NCBI GenBank assembly: GCA_963680875.1
Contig: OY804576.1
Location: forward strand, 78,249,668 to 78,313,667
From: Bathymodiolus brooksi
Lineage: Eukaryota > Mollusca > Bivalvia > Mytilida > Modiolidae
Reading direction: 5' to 3'
Length of the DNA stretch: 64,000 bases
The notes under the pieces were generated by a model, which worked only from the letters and a program-made list of their open reading frames with translations, searched no databases and was not told the DNA's origin. The translations under genes were made by a program, and so were the position numbers. Of this stretch, positions 24,051 through 34,655 are shown piece by piece. Every line of letters begins with the position of its first letter. The first letter of the stretch is position 1.

Positions 24051-24426
24051 CAGATCGTGATTTTTTTTGCACCGTTCCTCTAATTAATAGTTTACCTCTA
24101 TCATTACAATTTGTCTTGACTCGTTTTTAATGATCGAGCACTGATTACATATGTGCGAACAGATTTTCGGGTAAAGTGAAAACTCGGGTTTAAAAATTAA
24201 TAACAATGCAAACATAAAGATCAACCACAGCAAAAACTAAATAAAGAAATTTTGGAACAACAAAAACTCAGTCCCAGAAAAAGAAAACCATGATAAGGGA
24301 AATAACTCGAGACTAATTTTGCCTAATCGATTGTAGTTGCCATTGTAGTTATCTTTCTTTGTATTCTTATAATAGAGAGGGAATTTTGTCAGATATTTGC
24401 GACTTTACCGATATTAAGTCAAAGCA

Positions 24427-24615
24427 GGTCGTGAGCATCTGCACTCATCCCCGATTGTTAGTGGGGTTCGTGTGCAATCTTTAATTTTGTGTTTGTAGTG
24501 TTTTGAAACCATTGCTTTTTTCTTGTGTCCTTTTTTCTTTTGGCCATTGTATTGTCTGTCCGTCTCCATTATTCCTTCTGATTATTCTTTTGGTATCTTA
24601 AAAATTTTCATTTTG
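24427..24615 (+). mobile_element. A-tail copy
   Basis: GAGCATCTGCACTCATCCCC, TAGTGGGGTTCGTGTGCAAT, TTTGGCCATTGTATTGTCTG and TTTGGTATCTTAAAAATTTT. Confidence 0.82.
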
Positions 24616-25659
24616 TTCAATATTAACGAAACATTATTTGATACACCATATATTTTTTTTTAATAACATTGGCACGCGTTCTTATATATTTTTATACAAA
24701 GGAAATCACAAAGAAGCAGGAAATATTCCTTTGCACAATAATTTTGTAAAACTATATAATTCACTCTACGCGAATGGTTAGCTACAGTTCATTGGCTTAA
24801 GCACCGTGACACATTCTAGATGCTTTATCTGTATAGATTAATTATGCGTTGTACGCTAACTCGAACTCTATTGAATACTCTCTATGAATTTTAACGAATT
24901 TAATATTTTGGACGATGAATATCTTCGATCTAGAATGTTCATCAGCCCCAATGACTTCTCTGCCTACACTAAAGGTTATTTAGCTTCAGCTAGCCCACTA
25001 CCACTATGCATTGTAATATTTATGTTCTAATGCCTATTGTGTGGTGACCGAGTGGTTCTATTTAAGGATTGCATGTACACAGATTACATACGTATGGGAC
25101 TGATGGGGCTGACAATTTCGTTGCAACTGAAAACACAGTTTTTGTGTTTTGCTTAGTAGTTTTTTCTATTATGTCTCGCAATTGTTGTTCTATCCAACCG
25201 CATTACCATTGTTCTACTGTTCTCTCAAATAAGAATTTTATCTTTATCCCATGAAAAGAAAGTTTAGACAGTAATAGTTAACATTTCCATCAATATCATG
25301 AAAAACAAATAATCTGCTCTACTCTTCACTCACCACGACATATGACTTTGGAAATCCATGTTTTGTCTTAGGACAAGCACAAAAATGTGGAAGGGTTAAA
25401 CCGGTTAATGTGATCACAACACTTCTTTCTTGGCAATACTTATATAAACAAACGATAATAGACATGCACAGAGTCGCTTCCATTCAAATAAAACACATAC
25501 TATCACAAAAATGAACGGCAACATAAGTATGGACAGTACAATAGCAGGGTCAATGAATGTTCGTAGTCAGGGAGGTAGAGAATATGTTGGTTGAACACCA
25601 TTACTCTTTGGACAAAATAAGGATAACTGATGTTTGCCTTTTTCCCTGTACTCTTTATA

Positions 25660-25850
25660 CCTTGTTCACCTGAGTTCACACCACTCCTGATTTTTTGTGG
25701 GCATTATGTTGCTCAATCTTTAGATTTCTTTGCAGTGTTTTGTAGATCATTGTTTGTCCTTTTGTCCTTTTTCTTTTGACAATTGTATTGTATGTCCTTC
25801 TTCAGTTTACGGCTTCTTGTTTCCCCTTTGGTATCTTCAAACTTTTCCTA
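25660..25850 (+). mobile_element. A-tail copy
   Basis: TGTTCACCTGAGTTCACACC, GTTGCTCAATCTTTAGATTT, TTTGTAGATCATTGTTTGTC and CCCTTTGGTATCTTCAAACT. The 83-codon frame across it is not a gene. Confidence 0.85.
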
Positions 25851-26284
25851 AAACTGTTCTTATCTTATTTATTTTGCATTACTACTTTTATTTTATTGTA
25901 TCATTTATTATGCTTTTTGTTGGTAACGTTAATGTGCTGTACTTTTTCATCGTCTTTTTACTGCTCCTGAATATTAATTAACCTCTTTGGAGGTATTAAT
26001 TCACTCATGTTTTGAAAGTGTCATTTTCGTTTCCAGTAGACAACGACAACAAATTAAATTCAATTTCATTTCAATGAAAGTTTATTCAAATAATAAAATA
26101 AATGAAAGGCGACGTAATTTACATATAATATTCACAAAAGGCAAAGGAAAATGTTTTATCAAGACGTGGAAACAAAAGGTTTGCATCCTCCTCAACAACT
26201 TATGACCTGTGCAATATCTACAAGTTCATTTATTAGCACTCATATCGCATTTAACACTAATTATCACATGTTATATTATACACC

Positions 26285-26339
26285 TATTTACTGACTATTC
26301 GGACAATAAACTTGCTATTGTCCGAATAGCCAGTAAATA
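26285..26339. repeat. near-perfect hairpin in globin 3' flank
   Basis: Arms of 24 bp (26285-26308 and 26316-26339) with one mismatch around a 7-base loop AACTTGC. The core arm is CTATTCGGACAATA / TATTGTCCGAATAG. On the globin strand it would form a strong stem downstream of the stop codon. It could be a small fold-back element or a 3'-end structure. Confidence 0.7.
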
Positions 26340-26444
26340 AGTGTTTTCTTATACCAAAGGCAATCTAGGAAATCTGAGAAAATATGGCTATTAAAAAGAC
26401 ATAAATAGAAGTTCTTAATAGTAATGTTAAGAAAAAATATCAAC

Positions 26445-26580
26445 AATAAACATGTTTTAACAACAATTCTAACCAGTTTAAAGAATTGATCAACAAGATT
26501 AAACTCAAAATCCTCCTCGGAGAGCGAGGTAAATCGACCTGCTTCAGCAGATGCCATTTTATCGTCTGGTAAACAAATAA
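26445..26580 (-). pseudogene. possible Crypton/KIAA1958-like N-terminus remnant
   Basis: Reads DDKMASAEAGRFTSLSEEDF, then degenerates into hydrophobic residues. An ATG followed by RFxxLSEEDxE resembles the start of the tyrosine-recombinase-like domain proteins common in bivalve and coral genomes, from memory of the family only. It could also be a first exon of an unrelated gene or chance. It lies 3' of the globin on the same strand. Confidence 0.25.
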
Positions 26581-26810
26581 TCGTATCTCTCGGGCATGTA
26601 CATGTAGGTGCATGTACGTTAAAACACGAAAGATCCGAACCATAAAAGCGCGGGGAAATGTATGCTGTTTCCCTCGGGAAATAGTCATCGAGACTATTAA
26701 TAGTCATGATCAGTCATCAAAACTATTTAAACAAAATCGGCAATTGGATTTTTATGTGCAAAATAGTAATTTTATATAGAAAATATATACTGAGGTATAA
26801 TAATGTAAGT

Positions 26811-26891
26811 TATTGGATGGTAGTGTTAATCTTCGAGGGTTGTATAATCCTATTGTGATGACAGTGTTAATCTTCGGGGGTTGTATAATCT
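26811..26891 (-). repeat. 41-bp tandem duplication at the globin stop codon
   Basis: Two copies of a 40-41-bp unit (26811-26850 and 26851-26891) sharing AGTGTTAATCTTCG and TTGTATAATC, plus a partial third beginning at 26892 that contains the final CDS bases. The duplication places diverged copies of the coding end in the 3' UTR. Confidence 0.7.
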
Positions 26892-27058
26892 TATTGCGAT
26901 AATGGTACTTCTTCCTCGCTGCTGTCTGCTGACTGCATACCTTGTTTCATTTGTTTTACGATATAGAAGAATACCTTCTTCCATGCTGTTGCTGCTTCTT
27001 TTGTGTATTTACTTTTTAAATACTCTTCAAGTCCATAACTCAAGGCAGGCCACAGACG
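26891..27058 (-). CDS. globin exon 3 (G7 to C-terminus, stop)
   Basis: Last coding exon, 55 codons plus TAA. The acceptor TATCTTGCAG precedes CGT in phase 0, matching the phase of exon 2. It begins RLWPALSYGLEEYL (G helix) and continues YTKEAATAWKKVFFYIVKQM, the H helix with conserved Trp154. The tail QSADSSEEEVPLSQ is acidic and polar, longer than in vertebrate neuroglobin. Joined to exons 1 and 2 the protein is 183 residues, somewhat longer than a minimal globin because of both tails. The stop codon falls in the third, partial copy of a 41-bp tandem duplication (26811-26891). A possible AATAAA signal lies about 660 bases downstream at 26229-26234 on this strand, unproven. Together with the other exons I am confident of the family, less so of the physiological role. 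Confidence 0.92.
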   Translation of the reverse strand, partial: RLWPALSYGLEEYLKSKYTKEAATAWKKVFFYIVKQMKQGMQSADSSEEEVPLSQ

Positions 27059-27284
27059 CTGCAAGATACAATATATAATGATTTAATATTTTAAAATGAC
27101 AAAGATTTCATCTGTGCACCCGAATCAATTAACTGATAAACGTTCTCTTTAGAGAAATAATTGGTTTTGTCTTACACAAAGTGATATGGTTGCCATTTCA
27201 GTTCAATATAGCACACAAAAAAGCAAATTTTGCAATAATAATTACTCATGTTCAGTTTTCAATCGATCATTTCAGTGGATTCTC

Positions 27285-27510
27285 AAGAAGAGTTTGAAGA
27301 TACCAAAGGAGTAATCAGGAGCCGTAAATCGAAGAAGGACAGACAATACAATGTCCGAAAGAAAAGGGACAAAATGACAAACAACGATCTACAAAACATA
27401 ACAAAACTAAAGATCGAGCAACACGAACCCCACTAAAACCAGGGATGAACTCAGCAGCCCCGGAAGTGTAAGCGGTTCCTGCTCCACGTGTGTTACTCTC
27501 GTTACTCTCA
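27285..27510 (-). mobile_element. A-tail copy in globin intron 2
   Basis: GTTTGAAGATACCAAAGGAG, AATCGAAGAAGGACAGACAA, GATCGAGCAACACGAACCCC and TGTAAGCGGTTCCTGCTCCA. Confidence 0.88.
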
Positions 27511-27759
27511 GCAATTGTTTATAATGGTTAATGGTTGCATGTTGTAATATGTCATGTGATGGCTGTTTTCTTGGCTTCTTTAAATTCATATATATACACA
27601 CTTGCTGGACCGCATCATTTCATTACATACAATCGCAATCATGACGACCCTCTGTTTCAAATATGAATTTTTATTTGACTCATTTTTTACTAACATTCAA
27701 CTTTTATCCATATGCACATGTATAGTATAGGAAATAAAAGAAATTCCAAATATTACTAT

Positions 27760-27764
<5 letters not shown>

Positions 27765-27797
<33 letters not shown>
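27765..27797. repeat. poly-A tract
   Basis: 33 consecutive A in globin intron 2. No mobile element body adjoining it was recognised. Confidence 0.95.
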
Positions 27798-27800
<3 letters not shown>

Positions 27801-28365
27801 CGGACTAGCTATTTTTGGTAGCATTCTATTCAAACCATCGTTTATTTTCTTTAAAAGAATTGACGGACTGTTAAAAGTCTTTTAGTGAACGAAATACTAG
27901 CCTCATTTGGGAGGGCACATCTACAAATCATTTATTGTATGACGTTTCCGATGAGGTTACTGTTTAGCTCCTCTGGCAAACAGCTGAGATGATAAACTCC
28001 CTATGTCTGTCAGTCAAACTGACGTATACATCAGCTACAGTAACCATTGAAAGCTGGATCGGATAAAAATATAGCATTAATCAATTCATATCTGGAATAT
28101 GTGGGGCAAATAGTACTATATGTTTTCTCCGAAGATTACTCTCATATTGCAGTTAATCATTTGCTGTTGTGTGTAATAGGTCAATATTAAATGGTGTGTT
28201 AACCGAATTTTATATGACAATTAATAGCATTTTACACCTGTAGTTTCTTGACAAATGAACAGTTGAGCTTAGGAAGTTTAAAGTAAATTTGAAAGGAAAA
28301 CACGAATTACAACTAATCATCAAAGTTAAATATACTTTAACAAGTATAGTATGCTGTGAATTAAT

Positions 28366-28382
28366 CCCCCCCCCCCCCCCCC
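28366..28382. repeat. poly-C tract
   Basis: 17 consecutive C within globin intron 2. Confidence 0.9.
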
Positions 28383-28769
28383 AACAAAAGGCATTAATAA
28401 CAAAATAACAAAATATGCCATTTGCAAGTACCAAAACCATGAATTCGAAAGTCAACGAAAATCTTAGTTTCAGCTGCCAGTCCACAAAAATTAACACCAA
28501 CAGAAATAAATAAAACCACAGTATGCCTCTTGTTGACTTGCAAAGTTCTGGTTCATTTTATGAATATTTTTGTTTACACAACTGTTTCAAAATGACGAAT
28601 TACACGTTCACGGGGGCATTTGAGGGTCATTTAATATGCACCAAGTGCTTGTAATGAATATTGAAAACATGATGTATTAATCCTATTGATCTTTTTTATT
28701 GGATAATTGTGTTTTATTTTATATTGTTGCCATGTGAATCGTAAAGGGTACTTCAATTTGAATTTCTTT

Positions 28770-28949
28770 CATCTTACCAGTATAGGGTTAGGGTTATGGT
28801 GTTTAAAGCCACTTTCAACAATATTTCAGATATATCGTGGCGGTCAGTTTTATTGGTAGAGGAAACCTGAGTGTCTGGAGAAAACCACTGATCTGTCGCA
28901 AGTCACTGACAAACTTTATCACATAATGTTGTATCCATCTTACCAGTAT
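28770..28949 (-). mobile_element. SINE-1 copy with 14-bp target duplication at the globin donor
   Basis: The 14-mer CATCTTACCAGTAT occurs at 28770-28783 and again at 28936-28949, flanking a SINE-1 copy (28784-28935). The element reads on the minus strand, lacks its tRNA head (5' truncated) and ends in a short TAACCCTAACCCT tail. On the minus strand the duplicated 14-mer is ATACTG|GTAAGATG: the last six bases of globin exon 2 plus its splice donor. The gene therefore carries two identical donors 166 bp apart. Using the distal one (exon end 28778) would read into the SINE and meet an in-frame stop near 28815, so only the proximal donor yields a full globin. Confidence 0.9.
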
Positions 28950-29181
28950 TGTTTTTGTCTTCACATTTCGTCTCACATGTAGTCGACCAACTTCTAAAAG
29001 GACGGAATTCAGAGCCTCAGACTCGTCCAAACTTTCAATGGCTGCAGCCAAACTGTGCATTACAATGGAAGAATGTTTCTTTAACATTTCAATATCCATC
29101 CCCAATTCCAATTCATTTTGTTCATTGATCCTGACAATCTTTGGAAAGAGTACTTTCAGTTTTGGTTGAACTTCAAAAAAT
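28944..29181 (-). CDS. globin exon 2 (B12 to G6, haem pocket)
   Basis: Middle globin exon, 238 bp, completing Arg49 and encoding residues 50-128. The acceptor is pyrimidine-rich and ends TTTTAAAG; the donor is CTG|GTAAGATG. The C helix and CD corner read FFEVQPKLKVLFPKI, with Pro55 at C2 and the invariant Phe61 at CD1. Distal His85 (E7) lies in LKKHSSIVMHSL and proximal His117 (F8) in LLEVGRLHVRRNV. E7-F8 spacing is 32 as in neuroglobin, against 29 in vertebrate beta-globin. The exon stops 11 residues after F8 in phase 0, the G7.0 intron. There is no E-helix intron, unlike vertebrate neuroglobin. Reading frame and all key residues are intact, so it looks functional. Hexacoordination is possible but cannot be read from sequence. 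The donor lies inside a SINE target-site duplication (see 28770-28949). Confidence 0.93.
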
Positions 29182-29489
29182 CTTTAAAACAAAATAAAAC
29201 AGTAATTAAAGACATTTAATATTAGCATAAAATTTAACAAAATATTGTCACGATATGGAGACTTTTTGCTGAAATTTAATTTTGCATCCATTAGTTTTCA
29301 CAGATATGTGTGGCTTTAATGTTGTGTGTTAATTTGATTTAGTTTGTACGACCTGAACCTTTTGTAACTGAAAATTTGAAGGCCGTTTTACGACTTTCAA
29401 TAGAAGTCACACACCGTTAATCAACCTCCTAAGGAAGTATAATATTGATCAATGTACAAATCTAGAGATCAACATTTTTAGCAAAGAAA

Positions 29490-29837
29490 CCACGTCGGTG
29501 GTGTAATTGTTAGCGTGATCGCCTCGTGTGCAGTAGATCGTGTGTCGGGCCAAACCAAAGACAATAACATTGGTGTTAGTTGCTCCTTCACTAATCACGC
29601 TGCAGTAAGGAGTATGAGCAAAGACTGGTTGGCTCGGAATAAGGATAATGTGTCCGAGTGGAGCGACATGTCTACCCGTAGGCTGTTGTTTCAGTGAGCT
29701 AACACTATGAAAATACAACTAAGCGTGTTGGTCTAGTACAAAGCGGACATCATCATCATCCCATCGAATGTAACTTGTTCTCGCCCAGATATATATAGCT
29801 AATATATTGTTCATCTGGTGTTAAACAATAATCACTA
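29490..29837 (+). mobile_element. SINE-2, complete, with 13-bp target duplication
   Basis: The perfect direct repeat TTTAGCAAAGAAA at 29477-29489 and 29838-29850 brackets the element. The tRNA-like head GGTGGTGTAATTGTTAGCGT with AGATCGTGTGTCGGG (degenerate B box) is followed by TGGTTGGCTCGGAATAAGG and TGTCCGAGTGGAGCGACATG. The 3' end is CATCTGGTGTTAAACAATAA. It lies 0.3 kb inside globin intron 1. Confidence 0.88.
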
Positions 29838-30934
29838 TTTAGCAAAGAAATAGTTTTATTATATATTTGCATATCTGATATCTTTTTAGTGGGAACAAAA
29901 CAATTTGATTAAAAAATAATTCATGGAATCCATAATGTGTTGTGAGGTTTAACATGGATTGGCAGGATATTAGCATTTTTTTCCCGGTGAACTATCTTGT
30001 GATCAAATTGTACAAATAATGCAACAAATGAGCATTGTTACACCTGCAGCAACGCCCACACATATGTAATGCATCAGAAAATATCAGAAAATATATTGAT
30101 GTACGCAAACATGACAGAAACTCTACTATCTGAAACTCAGACTAAATGTTACGGACAGTGCTTTTCTTGTCGTTCTTCATCTCCACCCAACGTTATGTAT
30201 TCAATGATGGACATGCACATACATTACAATGATAATACAATATAATGCATTTTGGTTAAAATAGGTATCCCATGTTATAGTTTTTCTATCAAATCGAACA
30301 TTATATATTCTTCAACATCCACTAACATTTTAGTTTATGTCTGGGTACTTGTGACGGTTGCAATGGCTCTACTCGCAGAGCTGAACAGCACATCCCCAAG
30401 TAGCAGATATGAATGCCCTCTCTATGGGGTATTGCAAGGTTATAATACAGAAAGCTTGACCATGAACCATTGTGGGTAACGTGCTTGGAGAGTGCCACGC
30501 TTCCTCGACGTTACACTTTTTAATAGAGAGAGAGAGTAAGGACTTTCCGCCAGTTACAAAAGGCCTAAATGTTTGTCCCTAGACAATTCTCCATATTTTA
30601 CCAGTGGCAGTCAAAAGAGCTACTCCGATTGTTCCATCCCTCCCTCATTTTGTTTTAATCTTAAGATGTTATTGACTTTTTTACGTCCTGAAATCGTTCT
30701 GTATATGGACGAACTATTTGCCGCAGGACTTACACAACCAATAATTAATCTAAGTTTAATATGCTGATAACCTGGGGATCCTAGTGGTAACGTTGAAGTC
30801 GTCACCATGAAAGTGTTAGTGCCACCATCATGGCTTGGTTAACTGTTCCCGAATATCTGACCCCAGTAATCCCATCCTTTTTCCTCGTGCATGACTTATC
30901 ACCGCATTTTTAAAATGAAAAAAAAACGTGACGG

Positions 30935-31106
30935 GTGCCGCTTGTAGAGCAGGAACTGGCTACCCTAACGGAACAACTTGGTTCACCTCCAACTTTTAGT
31001 GGGTTTCGTAATATTAAATCTTAGCTTTCAGTGCAGTGTTTTGTGGACCGTTGTTTGTCTTTTCGTCTTTTTTTACTTTTAGCCATTGTGTTTTCTGCTT
31101 CTCTTA
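30935..31106 (+). mobile_element. A-tail, 5' part, interrupted by a 41-bp array
   Basis: GACGGGTGCCGCTTGTAGAG, GAACTGGCTACCCTAACGGA and TTGTGTTTTCTGCTTCTCTT. Weak RT-end similarity extends upstream to about 30770. The expected terminus GGTATCTTCAAACG appears only after the array, at 32440-32455. Confidence 0.82.
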
Positions 31107-32455
31107 GATTAGCGGGTTCTGATTACATGTGCCCCTTTGGTATCTTAGATTAGCGGGTTCTGATTACATGCTACCCTTTGGTATCTTAGATTAGCGGGTT
31201 CTGATTACATGTTACCCTTTGGTATCTTAGATTAGCGGGTTCTGATTACATATGCCCCTTTGGTATCTTACATTAGCGGGTTCTCATTACATGTTACCCT
31301 TTGGTATCTTAGATTAGCGGGTTCTGATTACATGTTACCCTTTGGTATCTTAGATTAGTGGGTTCTGATTACATGTTACCCTTTGGTATCTTAGATTAGC
31401 GGGTTCTCATTACATGTTACCTTTTGTATCTTAGATTAGCGGGTTCTGATTACATGTTACCCTTTGGTATCTTAGATTAGCGGGTTCTAATTACATGTTA
31501 CCCTTTGGTATCTTAGATTAGCGGGTTCTGATTACATGTTACCCTTTGGTATCTTAGATTAGCGGGTTCTGATTACATGTTACCCTTTGTTATCTTAGAT
31601 TAGCGGGTTCTGATTACATGTTACCCTTTGGTATCTTAGATTAGCGGGTTCTCATTACATGTTACCCTTTGGTATCTTACATTAGCGGGTTCTCATTACA
31701 TGTACCCTTTGTATCTTAGATTAGCGGGTTCTGATTACATGTTACCCTTTGGTATCTTACATTAGCGGGTTCTCATTACATGTACCCTTTGGTATCTTAG
31801 ATTAGCGGGTTCTGATTACATGTTACCCTTTGGTATCTTAGATTAGCGGGTTCTGATTACATGTTACCCTTTGGTATCTTAGATTATCGGATTCTGATTA
31901 CATGTTACCCTTTGGTATCTTAGATTAGCGGGTTCTGATTACATGTTACCCTTTGGTATCTTAGATTAGCGGGTTATGATTACATGTTACCCTTTGGTAT
32001 CTTACATTAGCGGGTTCTGATTACATGTTACCCTTTGGTATCTTAGATTAGCGGATTCTGATTACATGTTACCCTTTGGTATCTTAGATTATCGGGTTAT
32101 GATTACATGTTACCCTTTGGTATCTTACATTAGCGGGTTCTGATTACATGTTACCCTTTGGTATCTTAGATTAGCGATTATGATTACATGTTACCCTTTG
32201 GTATCTTAGATTAGCGGGTTCTGATTACATGTTACCCTTTGTATCTTAGATTAGCGGGTTCTGATTACATGTTACCCTTTGTTATCTTAGATTAGCGGGT
32301 TCTGATTACATGTTACCCTTTGTATCTTAGATTAGCGGGTTCTGATTACATGTTACCCTTTGTTATCTTACATTAGCGGGTTCTCATTACATGTACCCTT
32401 TGTATCTTAGATTAGCGGGTTCTGATTACATGCTACCCTTTGGTATCTTCAAACG
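31107..32455. repeat. 41-bp tandem array expanded from an A-tail terminus
   Basis: About 33 copies of a 41-bp unit containing TTAGATTAGCGGGTTCTGAT and TACCCTTTGGTATC. This is the last segment of an A-tail (CTTCTGATTACCCCTTTGG, TATCTTC) with a short insert. Variants (CATTAGCGGG, GTTATC, missing GG) form recurring haplotypes, implying higher-order duplication. Confidence 0.95.
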
Positions 32456-32530
32456 TTTCTTGTTCTATTTGTGTAGTGGTCAAGAATGCACAATAAAATA
32501 TCATTATGGTGAGATGAATGTGTACTACTA

Positions 32531-32918
32531 CAGTGAAACCTGTCTGAACCGAACTCTGTATAAACCGAACTCTGTATAAACCGGCATCCTGTATAAACTG
32601 AACTCTTTATAAACCGACATCCTGTATAAACCGAACTCTGTATAAACCGAACTCTGTATAAACCGATATCCTGTATAAACCGACATCCTGTATAAACTGA
32701 ACTCTGTATAAACCGACATCCTGTATAAACCGAACTCTGTATAAACCGACATCCTGTATAAACTGAACTCTGTATAAACCGACATCCTGTATAAACTGGA
32801 CTTTAAATAAAGCCACAATGTAGGAAAGTTTGTAAATTAAACTGTATAAAGCGAACACCTGTCCATTACGAACACAAACATTAGTTCGAAGGAGGTTCTG
32901 TTTCGACAGGTTTCACTG
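32531..32918. mobile_element. CAGTGAAACCTGTC MITE with internal tandem expansion
   Basis: The left end CAGTGAAACCTGTCTGAACC and the right end TTCGACAGGTTTCACTG are inverted, with TA at 32529-32530 and 32919-32920. From about 32548 to 32805 the interior is a tandem of TGTATAAACCGACATCC (17 bp) and TGTATAAACCGAACTC (16 bp) units. The shorter copy at 12313 lacks this expansion. Confidence 0.85.
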
Positions 32919-33377
32919 TATTAGCAATAGAAAGAAAACGAGAAAATTGAGTACTAGTTGCATGTAAATGGCCAAGATAAAACAATATTGCACTGAGTGA
33001 GAAAAATATCGGTTAGTTAAGAGAATGCCATTAAGTAATGTCACTATATCTAGAGTAATTTTTACTGGCACGAAAAGTAGATAGCCAATCATTTTATCTA
33101 TATAAATAGTAACCCTTTGTGACACATATATTGGACACCAATTGAGTACTAATAGGGCAATCATCAGAACAAATATATCATTGATTTGATTCTACGGATA
33201 CGAAGCAAACTCTAGGGTGTTTTTTCCCTTCATATGAAACCGTAATAATTTATGCACAAAACATTTCGTGTAAGGAACTTTCTCTAAAATAAAGGTAAAA
33301 GTTGGGGCTTTTTTCTTGTTGAAATGTGATGCATTTCTATAATAATACTAATTCTATGGGGGGTTTTATAAGGAGAA

Positions 33378-33450
33378 GAGTTTGAAGATATCAAAGGGGT
33401 AATCAGAATCCGTAAATTGAAGGATAGACAACACAAAGACCAAAAGAAAA
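33378..33450 (-). mobile_element. A-tail, short terminal fragment
   Basis: AGAGTTTGAAGATATCAAAG, GGGTAATCAGAATCCGTAAA and GACCAAAAGAAAAAGGG. Confidence 0.75.
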
Positions 33451-34244
33451 AGGGTAGGCAGTTACAAGTTTAAAAAAAATGAAAGTTGGGAATGTTCTTG
33501 GAATGCCTGTCATAAGAATTGATTTCCAATTAAACTTGTAGGATTTGTGTGAAATAATACTGACATTATATTATATGTCATTAATAATACAAAAACAAGA
33601 ACGTACAACTAATACTTTACTGTTATTCAAAACAAAACGGCGTGATAATGATAGATTTTCTTTTTCATTTTTAGTATATATGAATATATATATATAGATA
33701 TTGAATGTTCTCATCTTATGTGAAGAGATATGAGGATAAAAAACACGTGATGGAAATAAAAGAAGAATAAAATCAAAATTAAAAATACGCACTGTCGGAA
33801 AAGTTCAAAAATCCTATCCAAAAATCGTTAAAAAAGACAAAATTGAGATTCCTTTAATACAAATACATTACCGCTCACTTTCCTGGCGTGGTACAGGAAT
33901 TTCAATAAAAAGTGAAGGGTTTAAACCAGTTGTATGAACTGAAATATCCTCTTTTAGTGAAATGATACGTCATTGCAGGTGTTTTGTACATATATTTTCA
34001 ATCATTAATTATTCACGGGATTTGTTTTATTTATTTTAAATCAAAGCAAACATTCCAGGTGTATAGGTAGCATTAGATCCCCCTAAAATGAGGTTGAAAG
34101 ATTATGTAATTCTCTTGATAATATTTTGTATCCTTTGTCCTAAAGTGCAAGTGTTCGCCATAAAATGAATGGGGATGACTGATTTTGTAATCAGCCTAAA
34201 TTCTAAAACTCTCGTTTATAAATTTGTTTTTATCAAGCTAACTT

Positions 34245-34320
34245 GCGATTTTGAGCGTACCTGATGAAGGTTATTCCAGAAACGCGCCGTGCGCACTTAA
34301 TTTGATATATACGTTTTTAA
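34245..34320 (+). mobile_element. C-tail terminus
   Basis: GAGCGTACCTGATGAAGGTT, ATTCCAGAAACGCGCCGTGC and TTAATTTGATATATACGTTT. Confidence 0.85.
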
Positions 34321-34324
34321 AATT

Positions 34325-34430
34325 ACTATTGCTGGGTCGATACCTCTGCTGGTGGACTATTAGTCCCCCAGAGTATCATCCGCCCAGTAGTCAGTGCTTC
34401 GGCACTGACATGATTTATTAGATATATTTA
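34325..34430 (+). repeat. hairpin-rich mussel-type repeat
   Basis: GCTGGGTCGATACCTCTGCT, GGTGGACTATTAGTCCCCC and the hairpin TCAGTGCTTCGGCACTGA. An inverted partner lies at 8696-8770. Confidence 0.75.
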
Positions 34431-34479
34431 TTACTGAAATTTACAGTTCCTTAATAATGTAATTACTAATAAAACTAAG

Positions 34480-34655
34480 ATGCTCCTCCCTCAGGCCAGG
34501 TGACCTTATCTATTTCGGTCCTTTGGTGTTTTTGCTCCCAATTCTTTTATTTTATTTGGCTGTCAAATATTTTGGCTCCCAGCAGCGTACCAGCTGTAGG
34601 TTATTCCAAGAACGCATCTTGCGCACTTAATTTGATATCTACGTTTTTATTTAGG
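34480..34655 (+). mobile_element. C-tail copy
   Basis: AGATGCTCCTCCCTCAGGCC, TTTTTGCTCCCAATTC, GGTTATTCCAAGAACGCATC and TTTGATATCTACGTTTTTAT. Confidence 0.85.

Larger units (their letters stand above)
27059..28943 (-). other. globin intron 2 (G7.0, phase 0)
   Basis: 1885 bp between GTAAGATG and TTGCAG. It contains a minus-strand A-tail (27285-27510), a run of 33 A (27765-27797), a run of 17 C (28366-28382) and, at its 5' end, a SINE-1 copy at 28784-28935. The rest shows no recognisable feature. Confidence 0.85.

Noticed and set aside
28784..28797. Interstitial telomere (TTAGGG-like) repeat
   Set aside because: Only about two units; it is the 3' tail of the SINE-1 at the globin donor.
28815..29111. 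98-codon frame running through exon 2 into the SINE
   Set aside because: The coding part ends at the 28944 donor; the remainder translates SINE sequence.
31107..32455. CRISPR-like regular array
   Set aside because: Units are contiguous without unique spacers and derive from a retroelement end; the genome is eukaryotic.
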